Notes: a model not told the origin generated them from the letters alone. Counted from the stretch's first letter, positions 6,791-17,729 are shown. The stretch is DNA of 64,000 nt from Flavobacteriia bacterium (GCA_009924735.1 RFQZ01000010.1:1-64000), one strand, 5' to 3'. Numbers and translations: made by a program.

Positions 6791-8659
6791 ATGTTACAAA
6801 AATATGACATTATCGTCGTGGGTGCTGGTCACGCTGGCTGTGAGGCTGCTTTAGCTGCAGGTAAGCTTGGAAGTAAGGTGTTGTTGGTGACAATGAATAT
6901 GAACACCATTGCACAAATGAGTTGTAATCCAGCCATGGGCGGAGTGGCAAAAGGACAAATTGTTAGGGAGATAGATGCTTTGGGCGGCGGGTCTGGCATC
7001 GTGAGTGACAAAAGTGCAATTCAATTTAGGATGCTCAATATGTCTAAGGGCCCAGCCATGTGGTCACCCAGAACCCAAAATGACCGGATGATGTTCGCGT
7101 CGGAATGGCGCCTGTTATTAGAACAAAACCAAAACGTTGATTTTTGGCAAGACATGGCAACAGACCTTTTAATTGAAAACAACCGAGCAATTGGCATAAA
7201 AACAAGTTTAGGTATTACCATTTTAGGGAAATCCATAGTATTAACCAATGGCACCTTTTTAAATGGAATTATACACCTGGGAGATAAGCAGTTTGGAGGG
7301 GGACGTGCCGCAGAAAAAGCATCAACCGGTATAACAGAAGCGCTGGTCTCTTTAGGTTTCGAGGCAGGAAGAATGAAAACAGGGACACCTCCCCGTGTGG
7401 ATGGCAGGTCTTTGGATTATGGTAAAATGGAGGTGCAATGGGGAGATGAAAACCCGACAAAATTTAGTTATTGGGACACAAATCCGCTCGTTAAACAGCG
7501 TCCTTGTCACATAACCTATACCAATGAGAAAACACACGACGTACTCCGAACTGGATTTGATCGCTCACCCATGTTTAACGGTGCGATTAAAAGTGTGGGG
7601 CCTCGCTATTGTCCAAGCATTGAAGACAAAATAAATCGCTTTGCAGATCGGGATAGACACCAGGTTTTTGTAGAGCCAGAAGGATGGAGCACCATAGAGA
7701 TTTATGTGAATGGTTTCAGTACTTCGCTACCAGAAGATGTTCAAATGAAAGGACTTCAAACGATCCAAGGTTTTGAAAACGCAAAAATGTTTCGTCCTGG
7801 ATATGCCATTGAATACGATTATTTTCCACCTACCCAACTCAAACATACCCTCGAAACGAAAAACATTGAACACCTCTATTTTGCAGGTCAAATTAATGGT
7901 ACGACCGGTTACGAAGAAGCGGCTTGTCAAGGACTAATGGCTGGAATCAATGCGCACCTGAAAGTTGTTGAAAAAGAACCGTTTATACTTCAAAGAAGCG
8001 AAGCGTATATTGGAGTGCTCATTGACGACCTCATCACCAAGGGAACCAATGAACCTTACAGAATGTTTACAAGCCGGGCTGAATTTAGAATTCTCCTTCG
8101 ACAAGACAACGCGGATCTAAGACTTACCCCAAAGGCATTTGAGTTGGGGATGGTAGGTGAAAATCAAATGAATCAAGTGATGAACAAACGCACAGCTACG
8201 GCCGGGTTAAAAGACCTATTGCGTAAAACAGGAATCACACCTCAATCCGTAAATCCCTTGCTAGAAGGCATAGATTCAGCCCCCATTTCACAGCAAGTAA
8301 AACTAACCAGCATCTTGGTGCGACCCTTTGTTAAGTTAGAAAATCTTGTGGCGCTTTCACCCACACTCGAAGCATATATATCCCAAAACGACATCAATGA
8401 GGAAATTTGTACCCAAACAGAGATACAGTTAAAATACGAAGGCTACATTGAACGGGAAGAGGAAATCGCGATGAAGATGAGTAGATTGGAAAATTTAGCC
8501 ATTCCAGAGGATGTTGTTTATTCCCAGTTGAAAAGTTTAAGTACAGAGGCCGTTGAAAAACTAACAGCCATCGTACCGAAGTCCATTGGACAGGCTGCAA
8601 GAATTTCTGGGGTCTCTCCAAGCGACATTGCGGTATTGTTAATCTACCTGGGGAGGTAA
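6791..8659 (+). CDS. mnmG: tRNA uridine-5-carboxymethylaminomethyl modification enzyme MnmG (GidA)
   Basis: FAD-dependent subunit of the MnmE-MnmG complex, which installs the (carboxymethyl)aminomethyl group at C5 of the wobble uridine in several tRNAs. The N-terminal Rossmann motif [12 protein letters not shown] (9-20) binds [14 protein letters not shown], the [11 protein letters not shown] region and the [10 protein letters not shown] segment are typical of the family. The C-terminal helical domain that docks MnmE and tRNA is present, ending with [12 protein letters not shown]. Length (622 residues) is normal. It closes the DUF4175-ATPase-ybeY operon. The cognate mnmE is not in the window. 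Its location beside a parS palindrome agrees with the frequent placement of gidA near bacterial origins. Confidence 0.96.
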   Translation: MLQKYDIIVVGAGHAGCEAALAAGKLGSKVLLVTMNMNTIAQMSCNPAMGGVAKGQIVREIDALGGGSGIVSDKSAIQFRMLNMSKGPAMWSPRTQNDRMMFASEWRLLLEQNQNVDFWQDMATDLLIENNRAIGIKTSLGITILGKSIVLTNGTFLNGIIHLGDKQFGGGRAAEKASTGITEALVSLGFEAGRMKTGTPPRVDGRSLDYGKMEVQWGDENPTKFSYWDTNPLVKQRPCHITYTNEKTHDVLRTGFDRSPMFNGAIKSVGPRYCPSIEDKINRFADRDRHQVFVEPEGWSTIEIYVNGFSTSLPEDVQMKGLQTIQGFENAKMFRPGYAIEYDYFPPTQLKHTLETKNIEHLYFAGQINGTTGYEEAACQGLMAGINAHLKVVEKEPFILQRSEAYIGVLIDDLITKGTNEPYRMFTSRAEFRILLRQDNADLRLTPKAFELGMVGENQMNQVMNKRTATAGLKDLLRKTGITPQSVNPLLEGIDSAPISQQVKLTSILVRPFVKLENLVALSPTLEAYISQNDINEEICTQTEIQLKYEGYIEREEEIAMKMSRLENLAIPEDVVYSQLKSLSTEAVEKLTAIVPKSIGQAARISGVSPSDIAVLLIYLGR

Positions 8660-8796
8660 ATTGCGTTTTTAGACGTTTTCAGCGCGTTTCACTTGTTTCA
8701 AGGTGTAAACACTAAGACAACATCAAGAAACCCCGAGAAAACAAAACTATAAAAGCCGTTTTTTTCACAAAATTACATTTAAGCGTATTTTATGGC

Positions 8797-8804
8797 TATT
8801 TTCG
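8797..8804 (+). promoter_or_regulatory. Putative -7 promoter element before the dehydrogenase gene
   Basis: TATTTTCG matches the Bacteroidota -7 consensus TAnnTTTG at seven of eight bases and ends only six bases before the ATG at 8811. No convincing -33 TTTG is seen at the expected distance. If used, the transcript would have an extremely short leader. Confidence 0.35.
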
Positions 8805-8810
8805 TAAAGC

Positions 8811-9764
8811 ATGAAAAAGCAGAAAATTTATTTTTTAGATAAGGTGCATTCCGTTCTCGAAAGCCGTTTGGTGAAATCTGGGTTTGAATGTGTTGATGCA
8901 ACCCATTTTAATTTTGAGGATTTGCTCGAACATAAACAAGATGTTTTTGGCATCGTGCTAAGGTCAAGGTTTGTTTTAGATGAAGAGAGACTGTTGCCTT
9001 TGTCAAATTTGAAATTTATTGCCCGCTCAGGATCTGGACTCGAAAACATTGATGTTAATTACTGCAAGCAAAAAAACATCATGGTTTTTAATTCACCTGA
9101 AGGAAATAGGAACGCTGTTGCTGAGCACGCGCTTGGCATGTTGTTGTCTCTGTTGAATCATTTAAACTTTGCTGACCAACAAGTTCGAGAAGGTCTCTGG
9201 CGAAGAGAAGAAAATAGAGGGGAAGAATTGGATGGCAAAACCATCGGGATCGTTGGGTTTGGAAATACAGGAAGTGCTTTTGCAAAAAAACTACGAGGCT
9301 TCGACGTAAAAATACTGGTCTACGATAAGTACAAAACAGGCTTCGGGGATTCCTATGTACAAGAAGCCACCATGGAAGCCATTTGGAAAGAAGCAGATGT
9401 AATTTCATTTCACATCCCTCAAAACAAAGAAACAAAAGGATTGGTCAATAAGGAATTCATCAGAAATTTTAACAAACCCATCATTCTTTTGAATTTGTCT
9501 AGGGGAAAAATCGTCGATACAACTGACGTAATAGAAGCATTGGAATCAGGGAAAATAAAATCGGCAGGGTTTGATGTACTGGCTTATGAATCTAAAGATT
9601 TCGAAAACTTATTTTCACAAACGCTCCCTGCCGATTTTATTAAATTAACCCAAATGAAACAGGTTATACTGTCTCCTCATGTAGGCGGGTGGACCAAAGA
9701 GAGTTATTTCAAACTCAGCAATGTTTTGGCAGATAAAATTTTAGAATGGTCTGATAATCAATGA
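8811..9764 (+). CDS. D-2-hydroxyacid dehydrogenase (SerA-like)
   Basis: NAD-dependent D-isomer 2-hydroxyacid dehydrogenase, related to the catalytic part of phosphoglycerate dehydrogenase. The substrate-binding segment RSGSGLENID lies around 73-81. The Rossmann fingerprint is VGFGNTG (148-154). LNLSRGKIVD supplies the catalytic arginine and SPHVGGWT the catalytic histidine. It is 317 residues long and lacks the C-terminal ACT domain of full-length SerA, as is usual for flavobacterial versions. The substrate could be 3-phosphoglycerate (serine pathway) or another 2-oxoacid; no serC or serB neighbour helps decide. It is a single-gene unit, and its 3' end overlaps the convergent amidase gene by seven bases, with no terminator between. 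Confidence 0.85.
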   Translation: MKKQKIYFLDKVHSVLESRLVKSGFECVDATHFNFEDLLEHKQDVFGIVLRSRFVLDEERLLPLSNLKFIARSGSGLENIDVNYCKQKNIMVFNSPEGNRNAVAEHALGMLLSLLNHLNFADQQVREGLWRREENRGEELDGKTIGIVGFGNTGSAFAKKLRGFDVKILVYDKYKTGFGDSYVQEATMEAIWKEADVISFHIPQNKETKGLVNKEFIRNFNKPIILLNLSRGKIVDTTDVIEALESGKIKSAGFDVLAYESKDFENLFSQTLPADFIKLTQMKQVILSPHVGGWTKESYFKLSNVLADKILEWSDNQ

Positions 9765-12721
9765 ACTATGAGCTTTTTAACCACGCAGTCATTCGATTTT
9801 TTAACCCACACCTGATAAAACCCATTGGCCAAAGAGATTGGAATCCCATCGTTTTGTTGCAGTTTTGATGACATTACGCATTTTCCGTTGGCATCGTATA
9901 CCTCAATTTGAATGGGTTCCGTTACATTGTTAAAGTACAATACAGAACCGTCATTCGGATTCGGATAAATCTCTACATTGTTTAATGAATGGTCTTCTTG
10001 TAAACCTGCGTTTAGGATCAATTTTTGCCCATCCGTAGAGTAAGTGGCAGTAAGCGAGGCATTGTTAAAAGCGCGATTGTTAATGTAATATGTGGTATTA
10101 TAAACCGGCGAAGCGAGCGTATGGCTATATGAGTTGCCATTGTTTACACCCACCCAATTGCTGATGTTTGTACTTCCCGCACTTGTTCCAACGGATACAT
10201 CAAAATAGGAGATTCCAGAATGAGGATCAACGATGTTCCAATTGGAATTAAGGGTAGAAGTGTATACAGTATCAATGTCATTGCCTGCTCCATCGTTGAT
10301 GGCATTTAACTGTGGAGCGGTCCAATCTACTTGTACCAATTGGGATGAGGGAGCGGACCAGTTTCCAGCTGAATCAATGGCAATCATACGAATGTCACCA
10401 GACTGTATTTGTTGATCACTTTGGTACCGGATTTCTTTATTAGCCCCAACAGAAACAATTTCCGTAGGTGAATTTGCCTTGTATACAAAGATGTCATCAA
10501 AATCTATTGTACAGCCTCCAGACCGCAAAGAAACAGAGTTACCGGTAAGCAGAGGGTTCGCATCTTGCCACTGTGCTATGGCAACACCATCTAAATACAC
10601 CTTAATCCATCCATTAGAAGGATTATAATGCGTGTAAACTTTATACCAGACATTTGGCGCCATGATAGCCGTGTCCTCAAATACTACTGTAAATGCGTCA
10701 TTGATAACCTTGTAAATTTGTACCTTATTCGTCTCTTCTCTGAAAAACACGAAATAGGAATTTCCTCTATTGGGTAAGATGGGATCGCTGCAAAAAAAGT
10801 GCATTCCTGCTCGCTGGTTAGCGTTGCTAGAGGTCATGCGTTGTCTCCAGGTGTATAAATAAATGGAGCCGGTGTTTTGGGTTAATTGGGCATACGCATT
10901 GGAGTTGTTTTGGCTTGCATCGTTTAAGGAGAATACTCCAGCGTTTACTTGAAAGGCCCCTGTTTGATTTGTCCATTGAAGGTTGTTTAAGGTAAATTCA
11001 TCTCGTAAAAAGCCATAACTGGGATTACTGTAGAATTTTGCATTCATCGAAGAACGGTCTGAGACATTGTAGTAAGATTTTAAAACACCTGACTGTGCAT
11101 CTGTCGATTGTAACGTGGCAGTGAAATCCTGGGTATTCCAAACTTGAGGCACCGTTGCCACACAAGATGGAGGGGTATTGTCGATGTTGTTTTGAGAGGA
11201 CACATACGTAGCGCTCCAACCGGTTTGGTTGGTAGCACAATCCGAACGAAATTCAATGGTTAAGGCTCCTGTTGTAGAGGTTGCTGTTGCGGGCAAGGTA
11301 CTTCCTGAATAGGACCCAATAATAGGGGCATTAATGTTCGCTCCGTCATAGATAATCATTTTATCAAATACCGGTTCCACATTGAATTGCGTAAAAGTGA
11401 GGGTAATGTTGCTTGCGCCAACGGGTTGTATCACCCACACTTTTCTTTCGTCGTTTGGATAATTTGCACCTGCTCCTCCGGTGTCAAAAAAGCTTCCGCT
11501 GGCGTTCGTGATGAGGGTTGGTGTGTAGGTGTTGTTTATGAGACGGTAGTATTTTTCCCAATTCCAATTAATTCCTGGGTCGGTATGTAATTGACTTGGG
11601 TAATGCTGGTGGCCTTTTATTTTTAAGCAATTCCCAAGCGTTTGGGTGGTTGTTGAGGATGCCCCATGATAGGTCCGAAGGGGGTTAATTCCATAGCCAC
11701 TCTGTGTAATGTCTTTCACTAAGTTGGCGGATCCTTGGTACATAGCGTTGGTATACCATGTCGCATTTGAAACATACCCTTCATGTTCTATTCCAATGGT
11801 GTAAGGATTCTCTGTACCTACATGCCAAGCCTTGTTTGTTTCTAATACCATTTGTGTGGTTTGTCCATCAGAACTTCTTACCACATAATGATAAGAAACC
11901 TGTGAATTACAATTTAAGCCCCAAGAAATTGCTCCGGAATAGGTTCCTTGTACGGTGTGAACGGTAACCGCAGAGATTGCTGTTCCATTTCGCGAACTGT
12001 AATTACAGGTTGGTGCTGCTGTCCACAAGGCAGGACCGTAGTCAGCCGACTTGAGTTGAGCGATTTGAGCATCGTATTTAACACCATCCACATTGGTTAT
12101 GCCCTCGTCAGATAAGGTTAGTTTTTGGGATGAAAGCACAGCATAATTCTTTTCACCAAATTGGGCCTTCATATCTAAAGCATATTGTGGGAATTGATAC
12201 ATAGCGGCATAATACTCATCGTTTAAAAAGGAATAGACTTCGTAAACGCTGCTTTGAAAGGCATATAAGTTGCCTTCATTGTTTTGGGGGAATTCAGTCA
12301 AAACAGCCATGAGACCATATATTTTTTCCGCCTCTGTTTTATGGGTATTTTGGCTTGTTTCCCAAAAGCGTAAAAGCGAATCGCAGGCCTTTGCAAAGGC
12401 AAATATTTGCACAGAAACCTGATCTTTTTGTTCATTTATCCCAATTCGACTGAGTTTTCCAATGAGTTTTCCGTTCTCATTGAAATACCCTTTTCCATCC
12501 GCGAACACCCCCATGATGCCATAAGGCAAAGGCATACCAGAACAAGGCGTTGTTTCTTGCGCATCGATGGGCACCATACGCGTATGTGTATAGGCGTAGG
12601 CCTCCAGGAACCCCTTGGGCACAGAAGGAAACTGTTGATAAGCATGGTTGAAAGATACCGATTGTGCTGTAGTGAAGCCAACAGCAAAAGTAGAGAACAG
12701 AATAAACAAGAATAATCGCAT
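9758..12721 (-). CDS. Secreted N-acetylmuramoyl-L-alanine amidase with CUB and T9SS sorting domains
   Basis: A multi-domain exported protein of 987 residues. A signal peptide (MRLFLFILFSTFAVGFTTAQ) is followed by a region of unknown fold, then an Amidase_2/PGRP-like domain with VHTVQGTYSG, the AWHVG strand, IGIEHEG and KGHQHYPS, which would cleave peptidoglycan stem peptides or bind muropeptides. Next come a CUB-like domain (SFFDTGGAGANYPND...FRSDC), a LamG-like beta-sandwich segment, Ig-like segments, and a C-terminal T9SS sorting domain starting VEIYPNPNDG and ending KKLIVH. It should be exported by Sec, then moved to the surface or medium by T9SS. I chose the ATG at 12721 rather than the track's TTG because it begins the signal peptide. 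A CAAAGTTC box (12746-12753, near-consensus promoter) lies upstream. Confidence 0.85.
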   Translation of the reverse strand: MRLFLFILFSTFAVGFTTAQSVSFNHAYQQFPSVPKGFLEAYAYTHTRMVPIDAQETTPCSGMPLPYGIMGVFADGKGYFNENGKLIGKLSRIGINEQKDQVSVQIFAFAKACDSLLRFWETSQNTHKTEAEKIYGLMAVLTEFPQNNEGNLYAFQSSVYEVYSFLNDEYYAAMYQFPQYALDMKAQFGEKNYAVLSSQKLTLSDEGITNVDGVKYDAQIAQLKSADYGPALWTAAPTCNYSSRNGTAISAVTVHTVQGTYSGAISWGLNCNSQVSYHYVVRSSDGQTTQMVLETNKAWHVGTENPYTIGIEHEGYVSNATWYTNAMYQGSANLVKDITQSGYGINPLRTYHGASSTTTQTLGNCLKIKGHQHYPSQLHTDPGINWNWEKYYRLINNTYTPTLITNASGSFFDTGGAGANYPNDERKVWVIQPVGASNITLTFTQFNVEPVFDKMIIYDGANINAPIIGSYSGSTLPATATSTTGALTIEFRSDCATNQTGWSATYVSSQNNIDNTPPSCVATVPQVWNTQDFTATLQSTDAQSGVLKSYYNVSDRSSMNAKFYSNPSYGFLRDEFTLNNLQWTNQTGAFQVNAGVFSLNDASQNNSNAYAQLTQNTGSIYLYTWRQRMTSSNANQRAGMHFFCSDPILPNRGNSYFVFFREETNKVQIYKVINDAFTVVFEDTAIMAPNVWYKVYTHYNPSNGWIKVYLDGVAIAQWQDANPLLTGNSVSLRSGGCTIDFDDIFVYKANSPTEIVSVGANKEIRYQSDQQIQSGDIRMIAIDSAGNWSAPSSQLVQVDWTAPQLNAINDGAGNDIDTVYTSTLNSNWNIVDPHSGISYFDVSVGTSAGSTNISNWVGVNNGNSYSHTLASPVYNTTYYINNRAFNNASLTATYSTDGQKLILNAGLQEDHSLNNVEIYPNPNDGSVLYFNNVTEPIQIEVYDANGKCVMSSKLQQNDGIPISLANGFYQVWVKKSNDCVVKKLIVH

Positions 12722-12799
12722 AATTAAAAATTTTGTTATCAAACGCAAAGTTCAAAAGAAAAATTTTATTTCGACAATAAATGATTGTTAAGTTCTGGT

Positions 12800-14518
12800 T
12801 TAGAAACGTGCTGTAATTCCTGCAAGAAATTGAATGGGAAGCACGGGATAATTATAAAACCGCAAATACCTTTGAGAGGCAACGTTGTTCACGTTTATAA
12901 AAGCTGACAAACGAGGATTGTAACGGTATTCTAAACCAATGTTTCCATCCACAATGGATCCTATTGAGGTGTAATATTGACCGTTTTCGGCGACCACACC
13001 TTGACCGGGTGCATACATTTTTGCGAAGCGGTTAAAGGACATTTCTAACTCCACATTAACAATAAACTTGTGATAAAGATTATAAGACCCATTTAGTAAA
13101 AACTCAAATTGGGGGAGGTTCCATGCTTTTGCTTCATTTAGGAGCGTATAGGAATGGTAGCGAAGCGTGGTGGCAATGTTCAGTTTGTCGGATTGTTGAT
13201 AAGCAAAGTTCCCTTCAATTTTGGCGTAACTTAAAGAGTCGTAAATCACCGTGAAACGATTTCCCGATGACAATAAAGTGTCGGTAACAAAAAATGCTTT
13301 TTGATTGATTTTACTGAAGTTGGCCATGACACCATAAGAAATGCGTTTGCCCGCCACACCCTTAAAACCTAAGGTAATGTCATAGGGTGCGACTTCGTTT
13401 TTTACAGAAACATTGGTAAGGATGTATGGGTTTACATTGTATAAGGCATACAATGAATTTTGTTTTACCCCGCCACTGATTTTTGCGTAAGGGATAAAAG
13501 CATCGTTGAAGGCCGAAAACTGCATGTAAATGTTCGGAAAAAAGTACGCTTTTGTGGTGCTCCCAACGTCGATGCTCAGTCCAAAACCAACATCTACCAA
13601 TAATTTATTTGCTAACAAATGGGATTTGATGCCGGGAACAAAATCCACAATGGTGTTCTTAACCAACAAACCACTGTCTCCCAACTGAACCATAGAATCC
13701 ATTAATCCATAGGCGTAGTTGTTGTGCCTTACCCCAATGGATGCATAATACAACTCGTGGTTTTTACGATAGTAACCCATGGTACGAAGTGAAAAAGCAC
13801 TTTCTTTAGCGCGCCAATCGACCAAGCTGTCATAGAAGGGTTTTGCATGGTTTAGAAAACGAAAATCCAGCGCAGTTTTGAGGTTAAATACGTTGGTATC
13901 TGCGCGATGATAATCAAATTGAAGGTTCGTGTTAAGCACTTGGAAACGTTGTTTTAAGGAATCGGCATTTGCATTTGGGTTGGTTAATCCATAATAATGG
14001 AATCCATGATTCAGGTAGCTTACGTTAGCACCGAAATCATAGGTTTTTTGAAAGGTGGAAAAGTATCCAAATACATTTGTTTTATCGAAGGTAGCAGGAG
14101 CCATTTTTTGTTTTTCTCGATTTTTCAAAGAACCAAAAAAACTGACATGTTTTACATGAAAGCCGAAGCAATTGTTGCGCGAACGTGTAGAATTCATGTA
14201 AAACTCTCCTAAAGGCATTAAAGAAGAGCCCATTGCGGCTTTTAAGTAGAATGGATAGTATTTTTCCAACAAGGTTTCTGTTTCTATGACCGCGGCTTCT
14301 ATGGTGTCGCTGGTGGCATGGGTTTCGGTTTTCAAACTTAACAGTGGCCGATGGGTCACGGGTGAGGTTTGTATAGAATCATATATTTTTGGGAAAGAAA
14401 CGATGCGGGTAGCACGCTCTATCTCCCGATTGCCCTTTCCATCGGTTTCAAAAACATCAGATTGCGCAAAATGCATTTGCAAAAGAAAAAAGCAGAAAAG
14501 GGAAAAAAGGAATCTCAT
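12800..14518 (-). CDS. Outer-membrane beta-barrel protein (TonB-receptor-like, no plug)
   Basis: A 572-residue protein with signal peptide (MRFLFSLFCFFLLQMHFAQS) and a long series of alternating amphipathic strands with many Tyr, Phe and Asn residues, ending in a C-terminal aromatic strand (FLAGITARF). This is typical of an outer-membrane beta-barrel. It resembles the barrel half of a TonB-dependent receptor, but I see no plug domain or TonB box. The ATG at 14518 starts one base after the stop of the upstream TPR gene (TAATATG), so the two are translationally coupled and probably act together; the track start is 14 codons too early. I recall this TPR/barrel pair beside ftsE as recurrent in flavobacteria. 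The ligand or role is unknown. Confidence 0.75.
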   Translation of the reverse strand: MRFLFSLFCFFLLQMHFAQSDVFETDGKGNREIERATRIVSFPKIYDSIQTSPVTHRPLLSLKTETHATSDTIEAAVIETETLLEKYYPFYLKAAMGSSLMPLGEFYMNSTRSRNNCFGFHVKHVSFFGSLKNREKQKMAPATFDKTNVFGYFSTFQKTYDFGANVSYLNHGFHYYGLTNPNANADSLKQRFQVLNTNLQFDYHRADTNVFNLKTALDFRFLNHAKPFYDSLVDWRAKESAFSLRTMGYYRKNHELYYASIGVRHNNYAYGLMDSMVQLGDSGLLVKNTIVDFVPGIKSHLLANKLLVDVGFGLSIDVGSTTKAYFFPNIYMQFSAFNDAFIPYAKISGGVKQNSLYALYNVNPYILTNVSVKNEVAPYDITLGFKGVAGKRISYGVMANFSKINQKAFFVTDTLLSSGNRFTVIYDSLSYAKIEGNFAYQQSDKLNIATTLRYHSYTLLNEAKAWNLPQFEFLLNGSYNLYHKFIVNVELEMSFNRFAKMYAPGQGVVAENGQYYTSIGSIVDGNIGLEYRYNPRLSAFINVNNVASQRYLRFYNYPVLPIQFLAGITARF

Positions 14519-14519
14519 A

Positions 14520-17500
14520 TTATTCTGGCTTGATTTCAATGGTTTTCTGTGGTTCGTCAACTACTTTTTTCGTTGGGTTTTGAAGTACTTTAATTTGTTC
14601 TGCCAAGGCTTTTGCTTCGACCAGAATTCCGTCTGTTTCTTTTGTGGGATAAAAATCAATTACCGAGGATATGGTTTGTTCCGCTTCAACATAATTCTGT
14701 TGATCTATTTGGATTTTGGTTTGAAGAATTAGGCTTTTTGCAACCCAATAATTGTAACTCGGTTTCATTTTCAACAGCTGCTTGATGTGGGTTAATGCGG
14801 AGTCCATTTCCATCTGGGCATATTTAATATCAGCCAGCGCATATTTTGCCTCTGAAGCCCTCACCGTGGTGGTGTTTTTTACCAACCAACGGAGCGAAGG
14901 ACCCGCATCGTCATAACTTTTTACATAATAAGAACTCATACCCAACACATATTCAGCCTCAATGCGCAAGGGCTGTGTCAATGCGGGATTGTTTTTAACC
15001 TGCAAAGCATGTGTTTTTGCGTTGACATGGTTTTTAAGCAGAAAAGAGCAACGCATCAAACCTAACTTAGCTGCAAATTGATTCGTGGGCTTCTCGGCAA
15101 TTTGATCTAATTTCTGATAGTACTCCAAGGCTTTTTCGAATTGTTTATGATCATAGTAATAAGTTGAAATACGGTAGTACACCCCTTCAAAATATAGCGA
15201 CACAGGACCACTTACATAGGTTTCATAATATTGGATGGCTTGAACGGTATCCTTGGTTTTTAAGAAACTGTTTCCTAAGTAAAAGTTTGCATCTTGAAAG
15301 AACCGGCCTTCGGGAAATTTATTAATGTACTGTTTAAATTTAGGAATTGCATCCTGGTAATTGCTATCTACATAACTCTGTAGGGCAGGGTTGTAATACA
15401 AATTTTCCTTCTCATCAGAGGAGAGATCCGCACAAGCGTATTCGTTTGCCACTGCCTCTGCTTTTTCTGGGCTTTTCATGGCAACATAGACATCCATAAG
15501 TCCCTTTGCGGCCAAGGCACAAATGTCATTTTTATTGCTGAATTCTAGCAAGATGCCTCTATATGCGGATTCGGCTTTAACATAGTTCCATTGTTTGTAA
15601 TACAAATCCGCAATTTCGATTCTACAATTTAAAATTTTAGGAGATTTAGGATAGGTAGAAACAAAGTTTTCAAAAAGTTGAAACGCTTTCTCAAATTCTG
15701 ATTGAGACTTGTAGCTCATGGCAAGCTCAAAACTTGCATTTTGTAGGTATTTGGATCGCGTATATTTTTTTAGCAAGCCTTCCAGCGTATTGATTTTTAG
15801 TGAAGGTTGTTTGTTATAACCATAAGACTTGGCTAAGTAATACGTTGCGCGGTCTGACAAAGCAGAATTTAATTGAAGGATTTGCTTGTAGTATTGTATG
15901 GCTAACTCATCCTTCCCTTGGGCATAATTTCCATCCGCAAGTTGAAACATTGCATCCAAAGATTTCTCTTTATTCAAAGGGTTGGATTGAAGGTAAATTC
16001 CAAAATATTCTAAGGCATCGGTTGCTTGATCCAATTGTAAATAAGCATAACCGATGTTATAATAGGCCTCTGATTTTTCTTCCAAAAGGTTGGCTGAAGG
16101 TGAGCTTAAAAAGGTTTTATACGCAGTAATCGCATTCTTGTAAAGGCCTTTTCGATAATACAATTCCGCTTTCCAAAACTTGGCTTTTGCCATGAGTTCA
16201 GGTTCAAGGTCATATTTATCTACCAATCCAAAAGCGTTCAAAGCGGAGTCTAATTCCGATTTTTGAAACAATTCTACGCCAAAATTATAGGCTACTGTTT
16301 GGTAAACACGCTTTAATTGAGCATCCTTATTGGCAAGCTTGTTTAACGATTCTAAGGCTTTAGCATAGTTGCTTGTGGAGGCGTAAACATTCACTAAGTA
16401 TTGAAAAATATCTTGCTTTCTTTTGGAATTTGGGTACATCGAAAGGTAATGTTCAAAAGCGCGTACCGATTCATCATAGGGATTGATGTCAATGTCAAAT
16501 GAAATTACAGCAAACTGATAGAGCGCATCTTCGGATACGTTGGGCAGGGACTTCATCCGAGAAGCTTTTTCAAATGCATTGCGCGCCGGAACGGGCTTTC
16601 CAAGACTTGAATAACAGGTCCCAATTTGATACATGGCGGTTTGTCCAAGGCTGTCATCTATCCTTGCCACTTTGTCCAAATAGGCAATGGCAGCTTCATT
16701 TTTTTTAGACATCATGAAGGAAAATCCCAATTGATAATCATCCATCCGTGTGGTGTTGGATTTCTCGTCATATTGTGAAAGATACTTTGCTGCGTTTTCA
16801 TAATCCCCAGTCTGGTAATAGGAATCGCCTAACAAATGAACAATGTCTTGGTAATTACTGTATTCAAGCGTATCCACCTGAAGGAGGGCATTGGCGTACA
16901 CAATTACACTGTCGTAAAGTCCCTGTTTGTGATTGATTTGAACAATGTAATAGGGCGCAATTTCAGCATATTCAGCCTTTGATTTAAGTAAATGAAAACC
17001 TTCTTTTGCCGTTTGTAAAGCACCTTTTAAATACCTTAAATGGGAAGCATAATATAGGGCAATAGGGCCATAAGGGTTGATTGAATAGGTAACATTTTGA
17101 AAGTGTTGCAACGCCTTTTCATTGGAGCCCCCTTGGTAATATCCGTACCCCATTTTAAAGTTTACGCTTTCTTTTTCAATACTGTCCAACGCATTTACAT
17201 CCACCTTATCAAACGATAGGTTGGCGTTTTCATAGTCTTCATTTTCAAAATAGCTGTTGCCAATTTCAAAGTAAATGATGTTTTTATAAGTGTTTTCAGG
17301 GTAGGTTCGATTGAAATCATCCAACAAAGCAATCGCATCGGAATGGTATAAGTGCAGCGCGGCCATCCCTCGGTGGTAGGTTGCCATTAAGACAATGGGG
17401 TCATTTTTATCGAGTTTTTGAGCCAAAAATCGTTCATACTCAATCCTCGAGGCAGCAAACTGCGACTTCTCGTAGAGGTCCTCCGCACGGTGATAATCGG

Positions 17501-17591
17501 CATAAACACTTTCAAACTTTTGGGTGTTTTGTGACCATGCGCTGGTAAAAGCAACAGAAGAGAGGATAAAAATGAGCAATCGAGTATACAT
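14520..17591 (-). CDS. Large secreted TPR-repeat protein
   Basis: A 1023-residue periplasmic protein. A signal peptide (MYTRLLIFILSSVAFTSAWS) is followed by tandem tetratricopeptide-like helix pairs over nearly the whole length, with recurrent patterns such as YNIGYAYLQLDQATDALEYF and YYNPALQSY. It is a scaffold that would bind partner proteins under the outer membrane. There is no lipobox at the start. The gene leads a two-gene operon with the outer-membrane barrel (one-base gap) and is divergent from ftsE, sharing a 138-base promoter region. A TACCTTTA element lies upstream on this strand. The alternative, a member of the T9SS accessory TPR group such as SprE/PorW, cannot be excluded, but those are lipoproteins and usually shorter. 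Confidence 0.8.
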   Translation of the reverse strand: MYTRLLIFILSSVAFTSAWSQNTQKFESVYADYHRAEDLYEKSQFAASRIEYERFLAQKLDKNDPIVLMATYHRGMAALHLYHSDAIALLDDFNRTYPENTYKNIIYFEIGNSYFENEDYENANLSFDKVDVNALDSIEKESVNFKMGYGYYQGGSNEKALQHFQNVTYSINPYGPIALYYASHLRYLKGALQTAKEGFHLLKSKAEYAEIAPYYIVQINHKQGLYDSVIVYANALLQVDTLEYSNYQDIVHLLGDSYYQTGDYENAAKYLSQYDEKSNTTRMDDYQLGFSFMMSKKNEAAIAYLDKVARIDDSLGQTAMYQIGTCYSSLGKPVPARNAFEKASRMKSLPNVSEDALYQFAVISFDIDINPYDESVRAFEHYLSMYPNSKRKQDIFQYLVNVYASTSNYAKALESLNKLANKDAQLKRVYQTVAYNFGVELFQKSELDSALNAFGLVDKYDLEPELMAKAKFWKAELYYRKGLYKNAITAYKTFLSSPSANLLEEKSEAYYNIGYAYLQLDQATDALEYFGIYLQSNPLNKEKSLDAMFQLADGNYAQGKDELAIQYYKQILQLNSALSDRATYYLAKSYGYNKQPSLKINTLEGLLKKYTRSKYLQNASFELAMSYKSQSEFEKAFQLFENFVSTYPKSPKILNCRIEIADLYYKQWNYVKAESAYRGILLEFSNKNDICALAAKGLMDVYVAMKSPEKAEAVANEYACADLSSDEKENLYYNPALQSYVDSNYQDAIPKFKQYINKFPEGRFFQDANFYLGNSFLKTKDTVQAIQYYETYVSGPVSLYFEGVYYRISTYYYDHKQFEKALEYYQKLDQIAEKPTNQFAAKLGLMRCSFLLKNHVNAKTHALQVKNNPALTQPLRIEAEYVLGMSSYYVKSYDDAGPSLRWLVKNTTTVRASEAKYALADIKYAQMEMDSALTHIKQLLKMKPSYNYWVAKSLILQTKIQIDQQNYVEAEQTISSVIDFYPTKETDGILVEAKALAEQIKVLQNPTKKVVDEPQKTIEIKPE

Positions 17592-17598
17592 ACCGCGG

Positions 17599-17606
17599 TA
17601 AAGGTA
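17599..17606 (-). promoter_or_regulatory. Putative -7 element (TACCTTTA) of the TPR/barrel operon
   Basis: On the minus strand TACCTTTA matches TAnnTTTG at seven of eight bases and lies seven bases before the ATG of the TPR gene. The same TACCTTTA/G octamer precedes the crotonase gene (36779-36786) and purH (53445-53452). Confidence 0.35.
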
Positions 17607-17729
17607 TTGTGGTTAAATGCGCACGAAGGGCATTGGTAACAAAAGTTTTTAACGAAAATTTGTTAAGTAAAAGTTTCGATTTCCATCCATGTAAAGAATG
17701 CCTTTGTCATCTTTGTAAAAAAGAAACGG